A stretch of DNA of 6,704 nucleotides from DATKCN01 sp035513175 (GTDB taxonomy: Bacteria > Chloroflexota > Chloroflexia > Thermomicrobiales > CFX8). Each line of letters opens with the position of its first letter. Within the stretch, counting starts at the first letter, position 1. Position numbers and translations under genes: made by a program. The notes below the pieces were generated by a model. That model made no database searches, was not told where the DNA came from, and was given only the letters and a program-made list of their open reading frames with translations. This document shows positions 1 through 6,137 of this stretch, one piece after another. The DNA is taken from NCBI GenBank assembly GCA_035513175.1, contig DATKCN010000338.1, forward strand, positions 1 through 6,704, in the 5' to 3' direction.

Positions 1-1
1 G

Positions 2-1414
2 GCGGTCTGCGACACCGATCTGAACATCCTGAGCGGGCTGGGCGCGTTGCTCGATCACAGCCTGATCCGGCACAGTGACCGGCACGGTCCATCAGCCCGT
101 TTCGGCATGCTGGAAACCATCCGCGAGTACGGTCAGGAGCAGCTGGAGCAGACGACGTACGCAGCCGCGGTTCGCGACCGGCACGCTCAGTACTTCACCG
201 ACCCGGCCGAGCGTGTGTCGCCGCATCTCGACGACGCCGGCGCAGCCCCCTGGTTCAATCTCCTCGACGACGAGCATGGCAACCTGCTCACCGCGCTGGA
301 CTGGCTGTTGCGGCGGCGTGATCTGGAGCACGGGCCACGGCTCGTCGGCGCGCTGCGGGAGTACTGGTTCTGGCGTGGCCGGAGCGTCGAGGGGCTGGCC
401 CGAGCTGAGGCATACCTGAGCATGCCGGAAATGTCGACGCCAACCAGCGCCCGCGCGCTGGCGTTGGCGACGGCAGCCTGGCTGTCACACTGGCTAGGCA
501 ACGGGGCGCGGGCGATCGCGCTCGGCGCCGAGGCGCTGGCAATCTGGGACGAGATCGGCGACCGCACCCACAGCGCATCGCTCTACATCTCGGTTGGATT
601 GGCGGCACAGGAAATCGAGGGAATAGTTCAGGCGCGCGAGTACTGGACCCGTGGGCTCGACATGGCCCGCGAGAGCGGAGACGCCGTATCGTCTGCCCGC
701 CTCCTCACGAACCTGGGTCATGCGGCGCAGGAACTTGGCGATCTCGACCTCGCGGCCGAGCATCTCGCGGAATCCCAGTCGGTTGCCATGCTGATCGAGT
801 CCCAGGAGGCGCTCGCGCTGGTGAAGCACGCCCTCGGACGCCTGGCGTATCAGCGGCAGGACATCCCACGTGCCGCTTCACTCTTCCGTGAGAGCCTTGA
901 ACTGTACCGGGATATCGGCTTTACCTGGGGCGTTGCCAGAGCAATCGGCAAGTTGGCGATCCTGGCGCAGCACAATCGTGACGCTCCACGCGCCGCGCGG
1001 CTGTTTGGATGCTCCGACGCACTCCATAGACGGCTCGCGTCGCCGATGTCCAGGGTGCAACGCCAGGATCACGAGCCGGTGATAGAGGCGACGCGGGCGA
1101 TGCTCGGCGATGTCGCGTTCGACGCCGCCTGGGCCGAGGGCGCCGCCATGTCGCTGGAGCAGGCAGTCGCCTACGCCCTCGCAACCGGCGCCAGCCAAGG
1201 GGCGGAGCAGCCCGACACGCTTGCGCGCCTGACCCCTCGGGAGCTGGACGTGCTGCGCCTCGTCGCCACCGGCCTGACCGACGCCGAGGTCGCCGAGCGG
1301 CTGTTCCTCAGCCGCCGCACCGTCAGCTCGCACCTCACCTCGATCTACTCCAAGCTCGGTGTCTCCTCCCGGGCCGCCGCCACCCGCTACGCGGTCGACA
1401 ACGGCCTCACCTGA
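2..1414 (+). CDS. LuxR-family regulator with STAND ATPase and TPR sensor, 5'-truncated by window edge
   Basis: This is the C-terminal 470 residues of a large transcriptional regulator. The reading frame is open from base 2, and its first residues (AVCDTDLNILSGLGALLDHSL) align with the middle of the complete paralogue at 3745-6051 (AVCQLGAGG...LADKSLL). The gene therefore begins upstream, and the TTG at 47 is not its start. Visible in order are the end of the winged-helix part of the STAND module (RFGMLETIREYG, about 100-135), the conserved 'DDEHGNLLTALDWLL' stretch, helical TPR-like repeats (about 330-1080), the linker 'AAWAEGAAMSLEQAVAYAL', and a LuxR HTH (1229-1411, LTPRELDVLRLVATGLTDAEVAE...TVSSHL...KLGV). 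The P-loop half is outside the window. Known family behaviour (MalT-like STAND proteins) is ligand- and ATP-dependent oligomerisation that activates transcription; the ligand here is unknown. The HTH differs from the paralogue's at only 5 of 61 residues. TGACGCGC spans the stop codon, as in two later genes. Confidence 0.93.
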   Translation, partial: AVCDTDLNILSGLGALLDHSLIRHSDRHGPSARFGMLETIREYGQEQLEQTTYAAAVRDRHAQYFTDPAERVSPHLDDAGAAPWFNLLDDEHGNLLTALDWLLRRRDLEHGPRLVGALREYWFWRGRSVEGLARAEAYLSMPEMSTPTSARALALATAAWLSHWLGNGARAIALGAEALAIWDEIGDRTHSASLYISVGLAAQEIEGIVQAREYWTRGLDMARESGDAVSSARLLTNLGHAAQELGDLDLAAEHLAESQSVAMLIESQEALALVKHALGRLAYQRQDIPRAASLFRESLELYRDIGFTWGVARAIGKLAILAQHNRDAPRAARLFGCSDALHRRLASPMSRVQRQDHEPVIEATRAMLGDVAFDAAWAEGAAMSLEQAVAYALATGASQGAEQPDTLARLTPRELDVLRLVATGLTDAEVAERLFLSRRTVSSHLTSIYSKLGVSSRAAATRYAVDNGLT

Positions 1415-1444
1415 CGCGCCCGGTCGGCCTCAGCGTCCTCTATA

Positions 1445-1499
1445 CGTAGATGACCGCCTCAGCAATCCCCGTACATCCGTGTGTCGCACTTCCGTAGTT
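1445..1499 (+). repeat. Three spaced CGTA(G/C)(A/T)T direct repeats upstream of the small LuxR gene
   Basis: Three similar heptamers lie in the gap before the small regulator: CGTAGAT at 1445, CGTACAT at 1470 and CGTAGTT at 1493. They are spaced 25 and 23 bases apart, so they fall on roughly the same face of the helix. The last one is part of the longer box described for the promoter at 1493-1534. Related heptamers recur before the cupin gene. They look like binding sites for a dimeric regulator, but no protein can be assigned from sequence alone. Confidence 0.4.
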
Positions 1500-1534
1500 C
1501 TGCTGATGTTCCACCGTCGCCGTCGCCCTAAAGT
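1493..1534 (+). promoter_or_regulatory. Putative activator-type promoter of the small LuxR gene
   Basis: The box CGTAGTTCTGCTGATG (1493-1508) is followed after 20 bases by TAAAGT (1529-1534), which matches the -10 consensus at 4 of 6 positions. There is no -35 hexamer at the expected distance. The same arrangement, with 13 of 16 box positions and identical spacing, occurs before the cupin gene at 2163-2204. If TAAAGT is the -10, the box is centred near -40, where class II activators bind. Transcription would then start near 1541, giving a leader of about 46 bases. The pattern is seen directly; the activator is inferred. Confidence 0.5.
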
Positions 1535-1573
1535 CGATCGTGTCAGCAGACGGCTGGCGCGACAGCTCGCAAC

Positions 1574-1580
1574 AGGGGAG
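1574..1580 (+). promoter_or_regulatory. Ribosome binding site deciding the start at 1587
   Basis: AGGGGAG lies six bases before the ATG at 1587. It is the only good Shine-Dalgarno match in front of any in-frame start of this gene, including the ATG at 1506, which lies inside the promoter box. Confidence 0.75.
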
Positions 1581-1586
1581 ACGGCG

Positions 1587-2096
1587 ATGCAGACGCGACG
1601 CGACCACACACTCCCACCGCGCGAGGACCCGAGCGAGCACGGCATCGATCTCTGGCTGGCGGATGTCGAACGCGAGCTGCAGCAGGCCCGCGATCAGGCC
1701 CAGGCGAGCCTCCACTATTGCCACCTGGCGCTGCTGGCGGTCGCGGGGGCGCGAGCGCGCATTGCGTCCGGTCAGAGCGCAGCCCATCCTGACGCTTTGC
1801 CGCGTTTGCCGCGCCTGCTCGCAGGAGGCGCGCAGGATGCTTGCGGACCTGAGCGCGGCAGGCCGGGCAAACCCACGGATCTAGCGGTCGCTGGCATCAC
1901 GGTCCATCGTCTCACCCAGCGGGAATCCGAGATTCTGGCGCAGATCGTCGCGGGGCGCAGCAACAAGGAGATCGCGCTGCGCCTCTACCTCAGCATCCGC
2001 ACGGTCGAGCGGCATATTGCCAACATCTATCTGAAGATCGACGTGCACACCAAGGCGGAAGCGACCGCCTACGCGCTCCGCAACGATCTTGCCTGA
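1587..2096 (+). CDS. Small LuxR-type HTH regulator with N-terminal helical segment
   Basis: This is a 169-residue predicted cytoplasmic DNA-binding protein. The ATG at 1587 is chosen because a strong ribosome site (AGGGGAG, 1574-1580) lies six bases upstream. The frame is open further upstream to 1359, but that part overlaps the previous gene and the promoter region. Residues 20-59 form a likely amphipathic or coiled-coil helix (IDLWLADVERELQQARDQAQ), suited to dimerisation. Residues 60-108 are a low-complexity linker. Residues 109-169 are a LuxR/GerE HTH (LTQRESEILAQIVAG, SNKEIALRL, TVERHIANIYLKI). No receiver, PAS, autoinducer or ATPase domain is present, so how it is controlled is unclear. 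Its recognition helix differs clearly from those of the large regulators beside it, so it should bind other sites. The stop codon lies in TGACGCGC, shared with two neighbours. The target could be the cupin gene downstream or its own promoter; this is inferred from the shared box. Confidence 0.85.
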   Translation: MQTRRDHTLPPREDPSEHGIDLWLADVERELQQARDQAQASLHYCHLALLAVAGARARIASGQSAAHPDALPRLPRLLAGGAQDACGPERGRPGKPTDLAVAGITVHRLTQRESEILAQIVAGRSNKEIALRLYLSIRTVERHIANIYLKIDVHTKAEATAYALRNDLA

Positions 2097-2162
2097 CGCG
2101 CCACCCACCTCCCGCTACATGCCGGACTGCGTAGATTCCGCCACATTTTCGTCATGATTCTG

Positions 2163-2204
2163 CGTAGTTAAGCGGATGCCCGATCTGCGCCAAGTGGCTA
2201 CGGT
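2163..2204 (+). promoter_or_regulatory. Putative activator-type promoter of the cupin gene
   Basis: The box CGTAGTTAAGCGGATG (2163-2178) is followed after 20 bases by TACGGT (2199-2204), a weak -10-like hexamer. Box and spacing repeat those at 1493-1534. A further CGTAGAT lies at 2130-2136. With a start near 2211, the transcript would have a leader of about 168 bases before the ATG at 2379, unusually long. The repeated architecture is observed; promoter function is inferred. Confidence 0.45.
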
Positions 2205-2237
2205 GAGCGACACCGGGGATTCGCTGGACGCAGATCG
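2181..2237. repeat. Nested inverted repeat around the cupin-gene promoter
   Basis: CGATCTGCG (2181-2189) is perfectly complementary to CGCAGATCG (2229-2237). Between them, AGCGA (2206-2210) pairs with TCGCT (2221-2225). The outer arms flank the -10-like hexamer and the expected transcription start. This would suit paired operator sites or an alternative DNA structure better than an mRNA leader fold. No second copy is seen before the small LuxR gene. Confidence 0.4.
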
Positions 2238-2366
2238 TGACGTCAATATGCGCCCGGCGGGCTCCCGGCCACATCGTCGCCGCGGCGGTTGACGCCCCTG
2301 GATCCGGAACAGGCGCACGACCGGCCAACTACTCCCCGGCGCCGTGCCGGTGGGTCGCGCGAGCGT

Positions 2367-2372
2367 AGGAGG
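2367..2372 (+). promoter_or_regulatory. Ribosome binding site deciding the start at 2379
   Basis: A consensus AGGAGG lies six bases before the ATG at 2379. It fixes the start directly in front of the signal peptide and excludes the in-frame TTG at 2289, which would bury the signal peptide behind 30 Arg/Pro-rich residues. Confidence 0.85.
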
Positions 2373-2378
2373 TTCTTG

Positions 2379-3398
2379 ATGAGACGTTGGAGCACATTCA
2401 TCGCGATCGTGGCACTGTTCGCGCTTATGCTGCCGCTCATCACGGCAGCGCAGACCGTCGCCGTGCCCGGCCCGGTCACCCGGCACCTGAGCCGGACCTC
2501 GGGGTTGCCGATCAGCACGCCGTACGAGATCGTCAACTTCGTGCTTGACTTCGCCCCTGGCGCCTGGACGCCGGAACATGTCCACGGCGGACAGCTCCTC
2601 GTGACTGTGATCGAGGGACAGATGACGCGTCGCTCCGACGGAGCCGAGACGGTGTACAACCCCGGCGAAAGCTGGGTTGAAATGCCAAATCATCCGCACT
2701 CGGCCGGCAATGCGGGCACGGTGAAGGCGGTCGTCTTCGTGACGGCCCTACTGCCGGTCGGAGCGGCGCTGACGACCGTCTCCGGAACGCCGAGCCCCAA
2801 CCCGCCGCCCGGCCCAGTCACGCGCTGGATCTACCGGACCCCCGGCTGGTCGCAGACCGGAGCGTTCGAGATCGTCCAGTTTGTCCTCGACTTCGCGCCC
2901 GGCACTCAGACACCGCCCCACAGCCACGGTGGCGTGGTGCCATTCACGACCTACGAAGGGACGATGACCTTCAGCGTACAAGGCCACGGCACGATGCAGA
3001 TGCCACCCGGCGTCAGCAACACCGAGCTGCCTGGCCACATCGCGGTGGCCAGCAATGAGACGAACGGGCCGGTAACCGCCCTCGGGAGCATCGTCTTGCC
3101 ACAGGGCAACGCAATCACCTACGCCGTGGCGTCATTTGACGACTGCTCGTGGTACATCGAGACGAAACAATCGCTGTGCTTCGGCTTCCGCGCCTACTGG
3201 GAGAAGTACGGCGGACTGGCCATCTTCGGCTATCCAATCTCGGCAGAGATGAAGGACGCGAATGGTGTGACGGTGCAGTGGTTCGAGCGCGCCCGCTTCG
3301 AGTGGCATCCGGGCAGCTGGCCGGAACGCTACGACGTGCTTCTCGGTCGGGTCGGCGTCGAGCTGGCCGAGGTCATGGGGATCGGCCTGACTCCATAG
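2379..3398 (+). CDS. Exported bicupin protein with Chloroflexota-type C-terminal domain
   Basis: This is a 339-residue protein with an N-terminal signal peptide: two Arg, hydrophobic residues 7-21, and likely cleavage after Ala24 (TAA|Q). It should act outside the membrane. Two cupin repeats follow, each opening with EIV-FVLDFAPG. Cupin 1 has metal-ligand-type residues H67 and H69 (HVHGG), E79, and H105/H107 in PNHPHSAGN. Cupin 2 has H181 and H183 (HSHGG), a Glu in TYEG, and H220 in LPGHIAV. Both sites therefore look able to bind metal. A Pro-rich linker (about 130-145) joins them. Residues 256-335 form a separate domain (CFGFRAYW, GLAIFGYPIS, VQWFERARFEWHP, YDVLLGRVG). I recognise this from many exported Chloroflexota proteins, where its role is not known to me; it loosely recalls LGFP repeats. 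C256 and C267 could form a disulfide. The substrate cannot be told from sequence; a sugar-, oxygen- or small-molecule-binding cupin are all possible. The gene is monocistronic by context, with a hairpin after it. Confidence 0.85.
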   Translation: MRRWSTFIAIVALFALMLPLITAAQTVAVPGPVTRHLSRTSGLPISTPYEIVNFVLDFAPGAWTPEHVHGGQLLVTVIEGQMTRRSDGAETVYNPGESWVEMPNHPHSAGNAGTVKAVVFVTALLPVGAALTTVSGTPSPNPPPGPVTRWIYRTPGWSQTGAFEIVQFVLDFAPGTQTPPHSHGGVVPFTTYEGTMTFSVQGHGTMQMPPGVSNTELPGHIAVASNETNGPVTALGSIVLPQGNAITYAVASFDDCSWYIETKQSLCFGFRAYWEKYGGLAIFGYPISAEMKDANGVTVQWFERARFEWHPGSWPERYDVLLGRVGVELAEVMGIGLTP

Positions 3399-3428
3399 CA
3401 ACCTTGTCAGTCTGGCTCACCAGGCACG

Positions 3429-3446
3429 ACTTCAAGCATGTGAAGT
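3429..3446. repeat. Small inverted repeat after the cupin gene
   Basis: ACTTCA and TGAAGT form a perfect 6-bp stem around the 6-base loop AGCATG. It lies between the cupin stop codon and the stronger hairpin at 3455-3488. It may stabilise the transcript end or be chance. Confidence 0.3.
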
Positions 3447-3454
3447 AAGCCCAT

Positions 3455-3488
3455 ACGTCCCAGGCGGGCTCTAGCTCGCCTGGGACGT
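3455..3488 (+). terminator. Strong hairpin, likely terminator of the cupin transcript
   Basis: ACGTCCCAGGCG (3455-3466) and CGCCTGGGACGT (3477-3488) form a perfect 12-bp, GC-rich stem with a 10-base loop, 56 bases after the cupin stop. Only two T residues follow, so it lacks the U-tract of a classical intrinsic terminator. Terminators with short tracts are plausible in a GC-rich genome. Being symmetrical, it could also serve the other strand, but no gene converges on it. Confidence 0.65.
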
Positions 3489-3616
3489 TGCGCGAACCGT
3501 TCACTCGCACCATCCCAGCGCCAAACAGCCACGACCCTGCACTCGCCTGCACACCACGCGGGTGCTACGCTCGGAGCCCACTGGCCCCACCATCACGGCG
3601 GCGGCCCACGGGCGTC

Positions 3617-3644
3617 TTGACATCCTCGTCAGGAGACGGATAGT
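3617..3644 (+). promoter_or_regulatory. Promoter of the complete NB-ARC/LuxR gene, TTGACA-N16-GATAGT
   Basis: A perfect -35 (TTGACA, 3617-3622) is followed after 16 bases by GATAGT (3639-3644), which matches TATAAT at 4 positions. The same hexamers with the same spacer occur before the next paralogue at 6064-6091. The identity extends to CTTGACATC around the -35 and CGGATAGTA around the -10, while the spacer differs. This supports a real sigma-70-type promoter. The promoter falls inside the upstream extension of the reading frame, which argues for the start at 3745. Confidence 0.7.
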
Positions 3645-3663
3645 AGACGGGACACCCGTTGAT

Positions 3664-3686
3664 GTGCGCCGTGCGGCGCGGCGCAC
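3664..3686 (+). other. Leader hairpin upstream of the complete NB-ARC/LuxR gene
   Basis: GTGCGCCG (3664-3671) and CGGCGCAC (3679-3686) form a perfect 8-bp stem with a 7-base loop in the transcribed leader. The leader here is 54 bases longer than in the next paralogue, and this hairpin makes up much of the extra length. It could slow or attenuate expression; no U-tract follows. Confidence 0.45.
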
Positions 3687-3744
3687 TGTCTGGCATCGAC
3701 CGCTTGCGCTGACATCCAGCACCTGTCGACGATCGGACGCACGC

Positions 3745-6051
3745 ATGGCGAACATGTCGGCGCCACTCAGCAGCTTCGTCGGTCGCGACGCGGAGATCGC
3801 GCAGATCGTCCGGCTGCTGACCTCGACGCGCCTGCTCACGCTGACCGGGCCGGGCGGCGTCGGCAAGACGCGCCTCGCGCTGGCGGTCGTCGCCGCAATC
3901 GAGCCTGACATGCGTGACGGCGCCGTGGTCGTCTCACTGGGGGCCGTGACCGATCCCGCGCTGGTCGGGTCGGCGGTCGAAGCGGCGCTGGGGCTGGCGG
4001 AGCAGGGTGGCCGCTCCCCGGTCGAGGTCGTGGTCGCGCATCTCGCTGACAAAGAGCTGCTGCTCGTACTCGACAACTTCGAGCAGATCGTCGACGCCGC
4101 CCCGCTGGTCGCCACTCTGCTGCACGCGGCCCAGGGTCTGCGGGCGCTCGTGACCAGCCGCGTCACGCTACGCATCGGCGGTGAGCAGGAACTGATCGTG
4201 CAGCCGCTCGCCCTCCCTGACCCCGATAGCCCGGCCTCCACGCAGCAGCTATTGGAGTACGAAGCCATCGCATTGTTCGAGCAGCGCGCCCGGGAGAGCC
4301 GCATCGACTTCCAGCTCACGCCCGAGAACGCGTCAGCCGTGGTGGAGATCTGCCGACGGCTGGATGGGCTGCCATTAGCCATCGAATTGGCGGCGGCGCG
4401 CGTAAAGCTGCTGTCGCCCGCCGCACTGCTGGAACGGCTGGACCGGCGGTTGCCGCTGCTGACCGGTGGAGCGCGCGATCTGCCCGCCCGCCAGCAGACG
4501 ATGCGCGGCGCCATTACCTGGAGCTACGACCTGCTGTCGCCCGACGAGCAGCGCCTGCTGCGGCAACTCTCCGTTTTTACTGGAGGCTGGACGCTGGACG
4601 CCGCCGAAGCCGTCTGCCAGCTCGGGGCAGGCGGCTCCGAGGTGTTCGACGGGCTGGCGTCCCTGGCCGACAAGAGCCTGCTGCGCCAGACAACGCAACG
4701 GGACAAACAGACAGAAGCCGGTCGTTTCTCGCTGCTGGGCATCGTGCGTGACTTCGGGCTGGAGCTGCTGGAGGAATTCGACGAGGCGGACGAGACGCGC
4801 CAGCGGCACGCTGCCCACTATCTGGAACTGGCCGAGACGGCCGCGCCGCAGCTCGAAAGCCCTGACGCCACGCCGTGGCTCATCGTCCTTGACGCCGAGC
4901 ACGGCAACCTGCTGGCCGCGCTCGACTGGCTGCTGCGGCAGCGCGCCGCGGAGCGCGGGTTGCGCCTGGTCGGGGCGCTGCGGGAGTTCTGGTTCATGCG
5001 CGGCCGTCTCGCGGAAGGCATGACGCGCACCCAGGCGTTGCTGGCATTGCCGGAGGCAACGCCGCGGACACGAGCACGTGCTCGCGCGCTGGCGACGGCG
5101 GCCTGGCTCGCGCGCTGGCTGGGCGACACGACGCGTTCGATCGAATACTGCGTCGAGGCGCTGGCCATCTGGGGCGAGATCGGGGACCATGCCCACGACG
5201 CCTGGCTCTATAACTTGACAGGCATGTGCATGCAGGCCTCGATTCGGGAACGCGGAGATCTGCTTCTGGCGAATGAATACTTTAACCGCAGCCTCAGACT
5301 GGCTCGCGAGGTTGGCGACAGCAGGACCCTCGGCATGGTGCTCAACAACCTCGGCATCAACGCGCAAGCCAACGATGAGCTCGAGCTGGCAACCGAGATG
5401 TTCGAGGAGGCGTTGTCTGTGACGGCGGCCAGCGGCCACAAGGGCGTGCTGGCGCTCGCGAAGAATGGACGTGGGCGGCTGGCGCTCCTGCAGGGGGATC
5501 ATCGTCTCGCGCAAACGCTCTTCAGGGAGAGTCTGGAGCTGTCCAGAGACGTGCGCAACACCTGGGGCATTGCGTTGGCGATCGGGAAACAGGCGATCAT
5601 GGCGCAGATCGCGCACGACGCCCAGCGCGCCGCCCGGCTGTTTGGCGCGTGCGACGCGCTGCACGCGCGGATCAGCACGCCAATGTCCGGTTTTCAGCAG
5701 CAGGATCACGCGCCGGCGCTTGCCGCCTCGCGGACCGCACTCGGCGATGATGCCTTCGAGGCTGCCTGGGCCGAGGGCGCCGCCATGTCGCTGGAGCACG
5801 CAGTCGCCTATGCGCTCGAACCACCTGCTACGCCGGAGCCGGACGCGGCGGGCGCGCACATGGGACTGACCCCGCGCGAGCTGGACGTGCTGCGCCTGGT
5901 CGCCACCGGCCTGACCGACGCCGAAGTCGCTGAACAGCTGTTCCTCAGCCGCCGTACCGTCAGCTCCCACCTCACCTCGATCTACACCAAGCTGGGCGTC
6001 TCCTCCCGCGCCGCCGCCACCCGCTACGCCGTCGATCACGAGCTCGTCTGA
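3745..6051 (+). CDS. LuxR-family regulator with STAND (NB-ARC) ATPase and TPR sensor
   Basis: This is a complete 768-residue cytoplasmic regulator. The ATG at 3745 is preferred over the frame's first start at 3562 because it begins MANMSAPLSSFVGR, matching the next paralogue, and because a conserved promoter lies between the two. Domains: NB-ARC/STAND ATPase with Walker A GPGGVGKT (35-42), Walker B LLLVLDNFEQ (105-114, D110), sensor TSR (137-139) and GLPLA (208-212); a winged-helix region (WSYDLLSPDEQ from 259 to about 345, FSLLGIVRDFG); TPR-like helices (about 370-660); linker AAWAEGAAMSLEHAVAYAL; and a LuxR HTH (708-768, LTPRELDVLRL, SRRTVSSHLTSIYTKLGV). All nucleotide-binding motifs look intact. 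By analogy with MalT-like STAND regulators, an inducer would bind the TPR part and ATP-dependent oligomers would activate promoters. The inducer and targets are unknown. No good Shine-Dalgarno sequence precedes the start. No terminator separates it from the next paralogue, so read-through is possible. Confidence 0.93.
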   Translation: MANMSAPLSSFVGRDAEIAQIVRLLTSTRLLTLTGPGGVGKTRLALAVVAAIEPDMRDGAVVVSLGAVTDPALVGSAVEAALGLAEQGGRSPVEVVVAHLADKELLLVLDNFEQIVDAAPLVATLLHAAQGLRALVTSRVTLRIGGEQELIVQPLALPDPDSPASTQQLLEYEAIALFEQRARESRIDFQLTPENASAVVEICRRLDGLPLAIELAAARVKLLSPAALLERLDRRLPLLTGGARDLPARQQTMRGAITWSYDLLSPDEQRLLRQLSVFTGGWTLDAAEAVCQLGAGGSEVFDGLASLADKSLLRQTTQRDKQTEAGRFSLLGIVRDFGLELLEEFDEADETRQRHAAHYLELAETAAPQLESPDATPWLIVLDAEHGNLLAALDWLLRQRAAERGLRLVGALREFWFMRGRLAEGMTRTQALLALPEATPRTRARARALATAAWLARWLGDTTRSIEYCVEALAIWGEIGDHAHDAWLYNLTGMCMQASIRERGDLLLANEYFNRSLRLAREVGDSRTLGMVLNNLGINAQANDELELATEMFEEALSVTAASGHKGVLALAKNGRGRLALLQGDHRLAQTLFRESLELSRDVRNTWGIALAIGKQAIMAQIAHDAQRAARLFGACDALHARISTPMSGFQQQDHAPALAASRTALGDDAFEAAWAEGAAMSLEHAVAYALEPPATPEPDAAGAHMGLTPRELDVLRLVATGLTDAEVAEQLFLSRRTVSSHLTSIYTKLGVSSRAAATRYAVDHELV

Positions 6052-6063
6052 CGCGCGGCGGCC

Positions 6064-6091
6064 TTGACATCGACGCGCGCAACCGGATAGT
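6064..6091 (+). promoter_or_regulatory. Promoter of the third NB-ARC/LuxR gene, TTGACA-N16-GATAGT
   Basis: TTGACA (6064-6069), a 16-base spacer and GATAGT (6086-6091) repeat the promoter at 3617-3644 exactly in hexamers and spacing. The -35 starts 12 bases after the preceding stop codon, so the promoter fills almost the whole gap. From the -10 to the ATG is 46 bases, against 100 in the paralogue. Confidence 0.7.
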
Positions 6092-6137
6092 AACGCCAAC
6101 ACGTTGACTTCTCCTGTTCCGGGGATCGGATGCGCGC

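Noticed and set aside
1413..1437. GACGC/GCGTC inverted repeat after the first regulator as a terminator
   Set aside because: The stem is only 5 bp with a 15-base loop and no U-tract; too weak to call.
1359..1586. 76-residue N-terminal extension of the small LuxR regulator
   Set aside because: It overlaps the end of the preceding gene and the putative promoter; the strong ribosome site fits only the ATG at 1587.
2238..2245. TGACGTCA perfect palindrome in the cupin leader
   Set aside because: A single 8-bp palindrome with no second copy and no link to a regulator seen here; chance is adequate.
2289..2378. 30-residue N-terminal extension of the cupin protein
   Set aside because: It would hide a clear signal peptide, while AGGAGG is correctly placed for the ATG at 2379.
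3562..3744. 61-residue N-terminal extension of the complete regulator
   Set aside because: It contains the conserved promoter and leader hairpin, and the paralogue aligns only from the ATG at 3745.
3501..4514. 337-residue minus-strand open frame across the promoter and N-terminus of the complete regulator
   Set aside because: It is rich in Ser, Arg and Ala with no domain, and covers conserved Walker motifs on the other strand; a composition artefact.
4375..6102. 575-residue open frame on the minus strand across the complete regulator
   Set aside because: It lies opposite a gene with intact ATPase, TPR and HTH motifs, shows no recognisable domain and is Arg/Gln-rich; long antisense frames are expected in GC-rich DNA.
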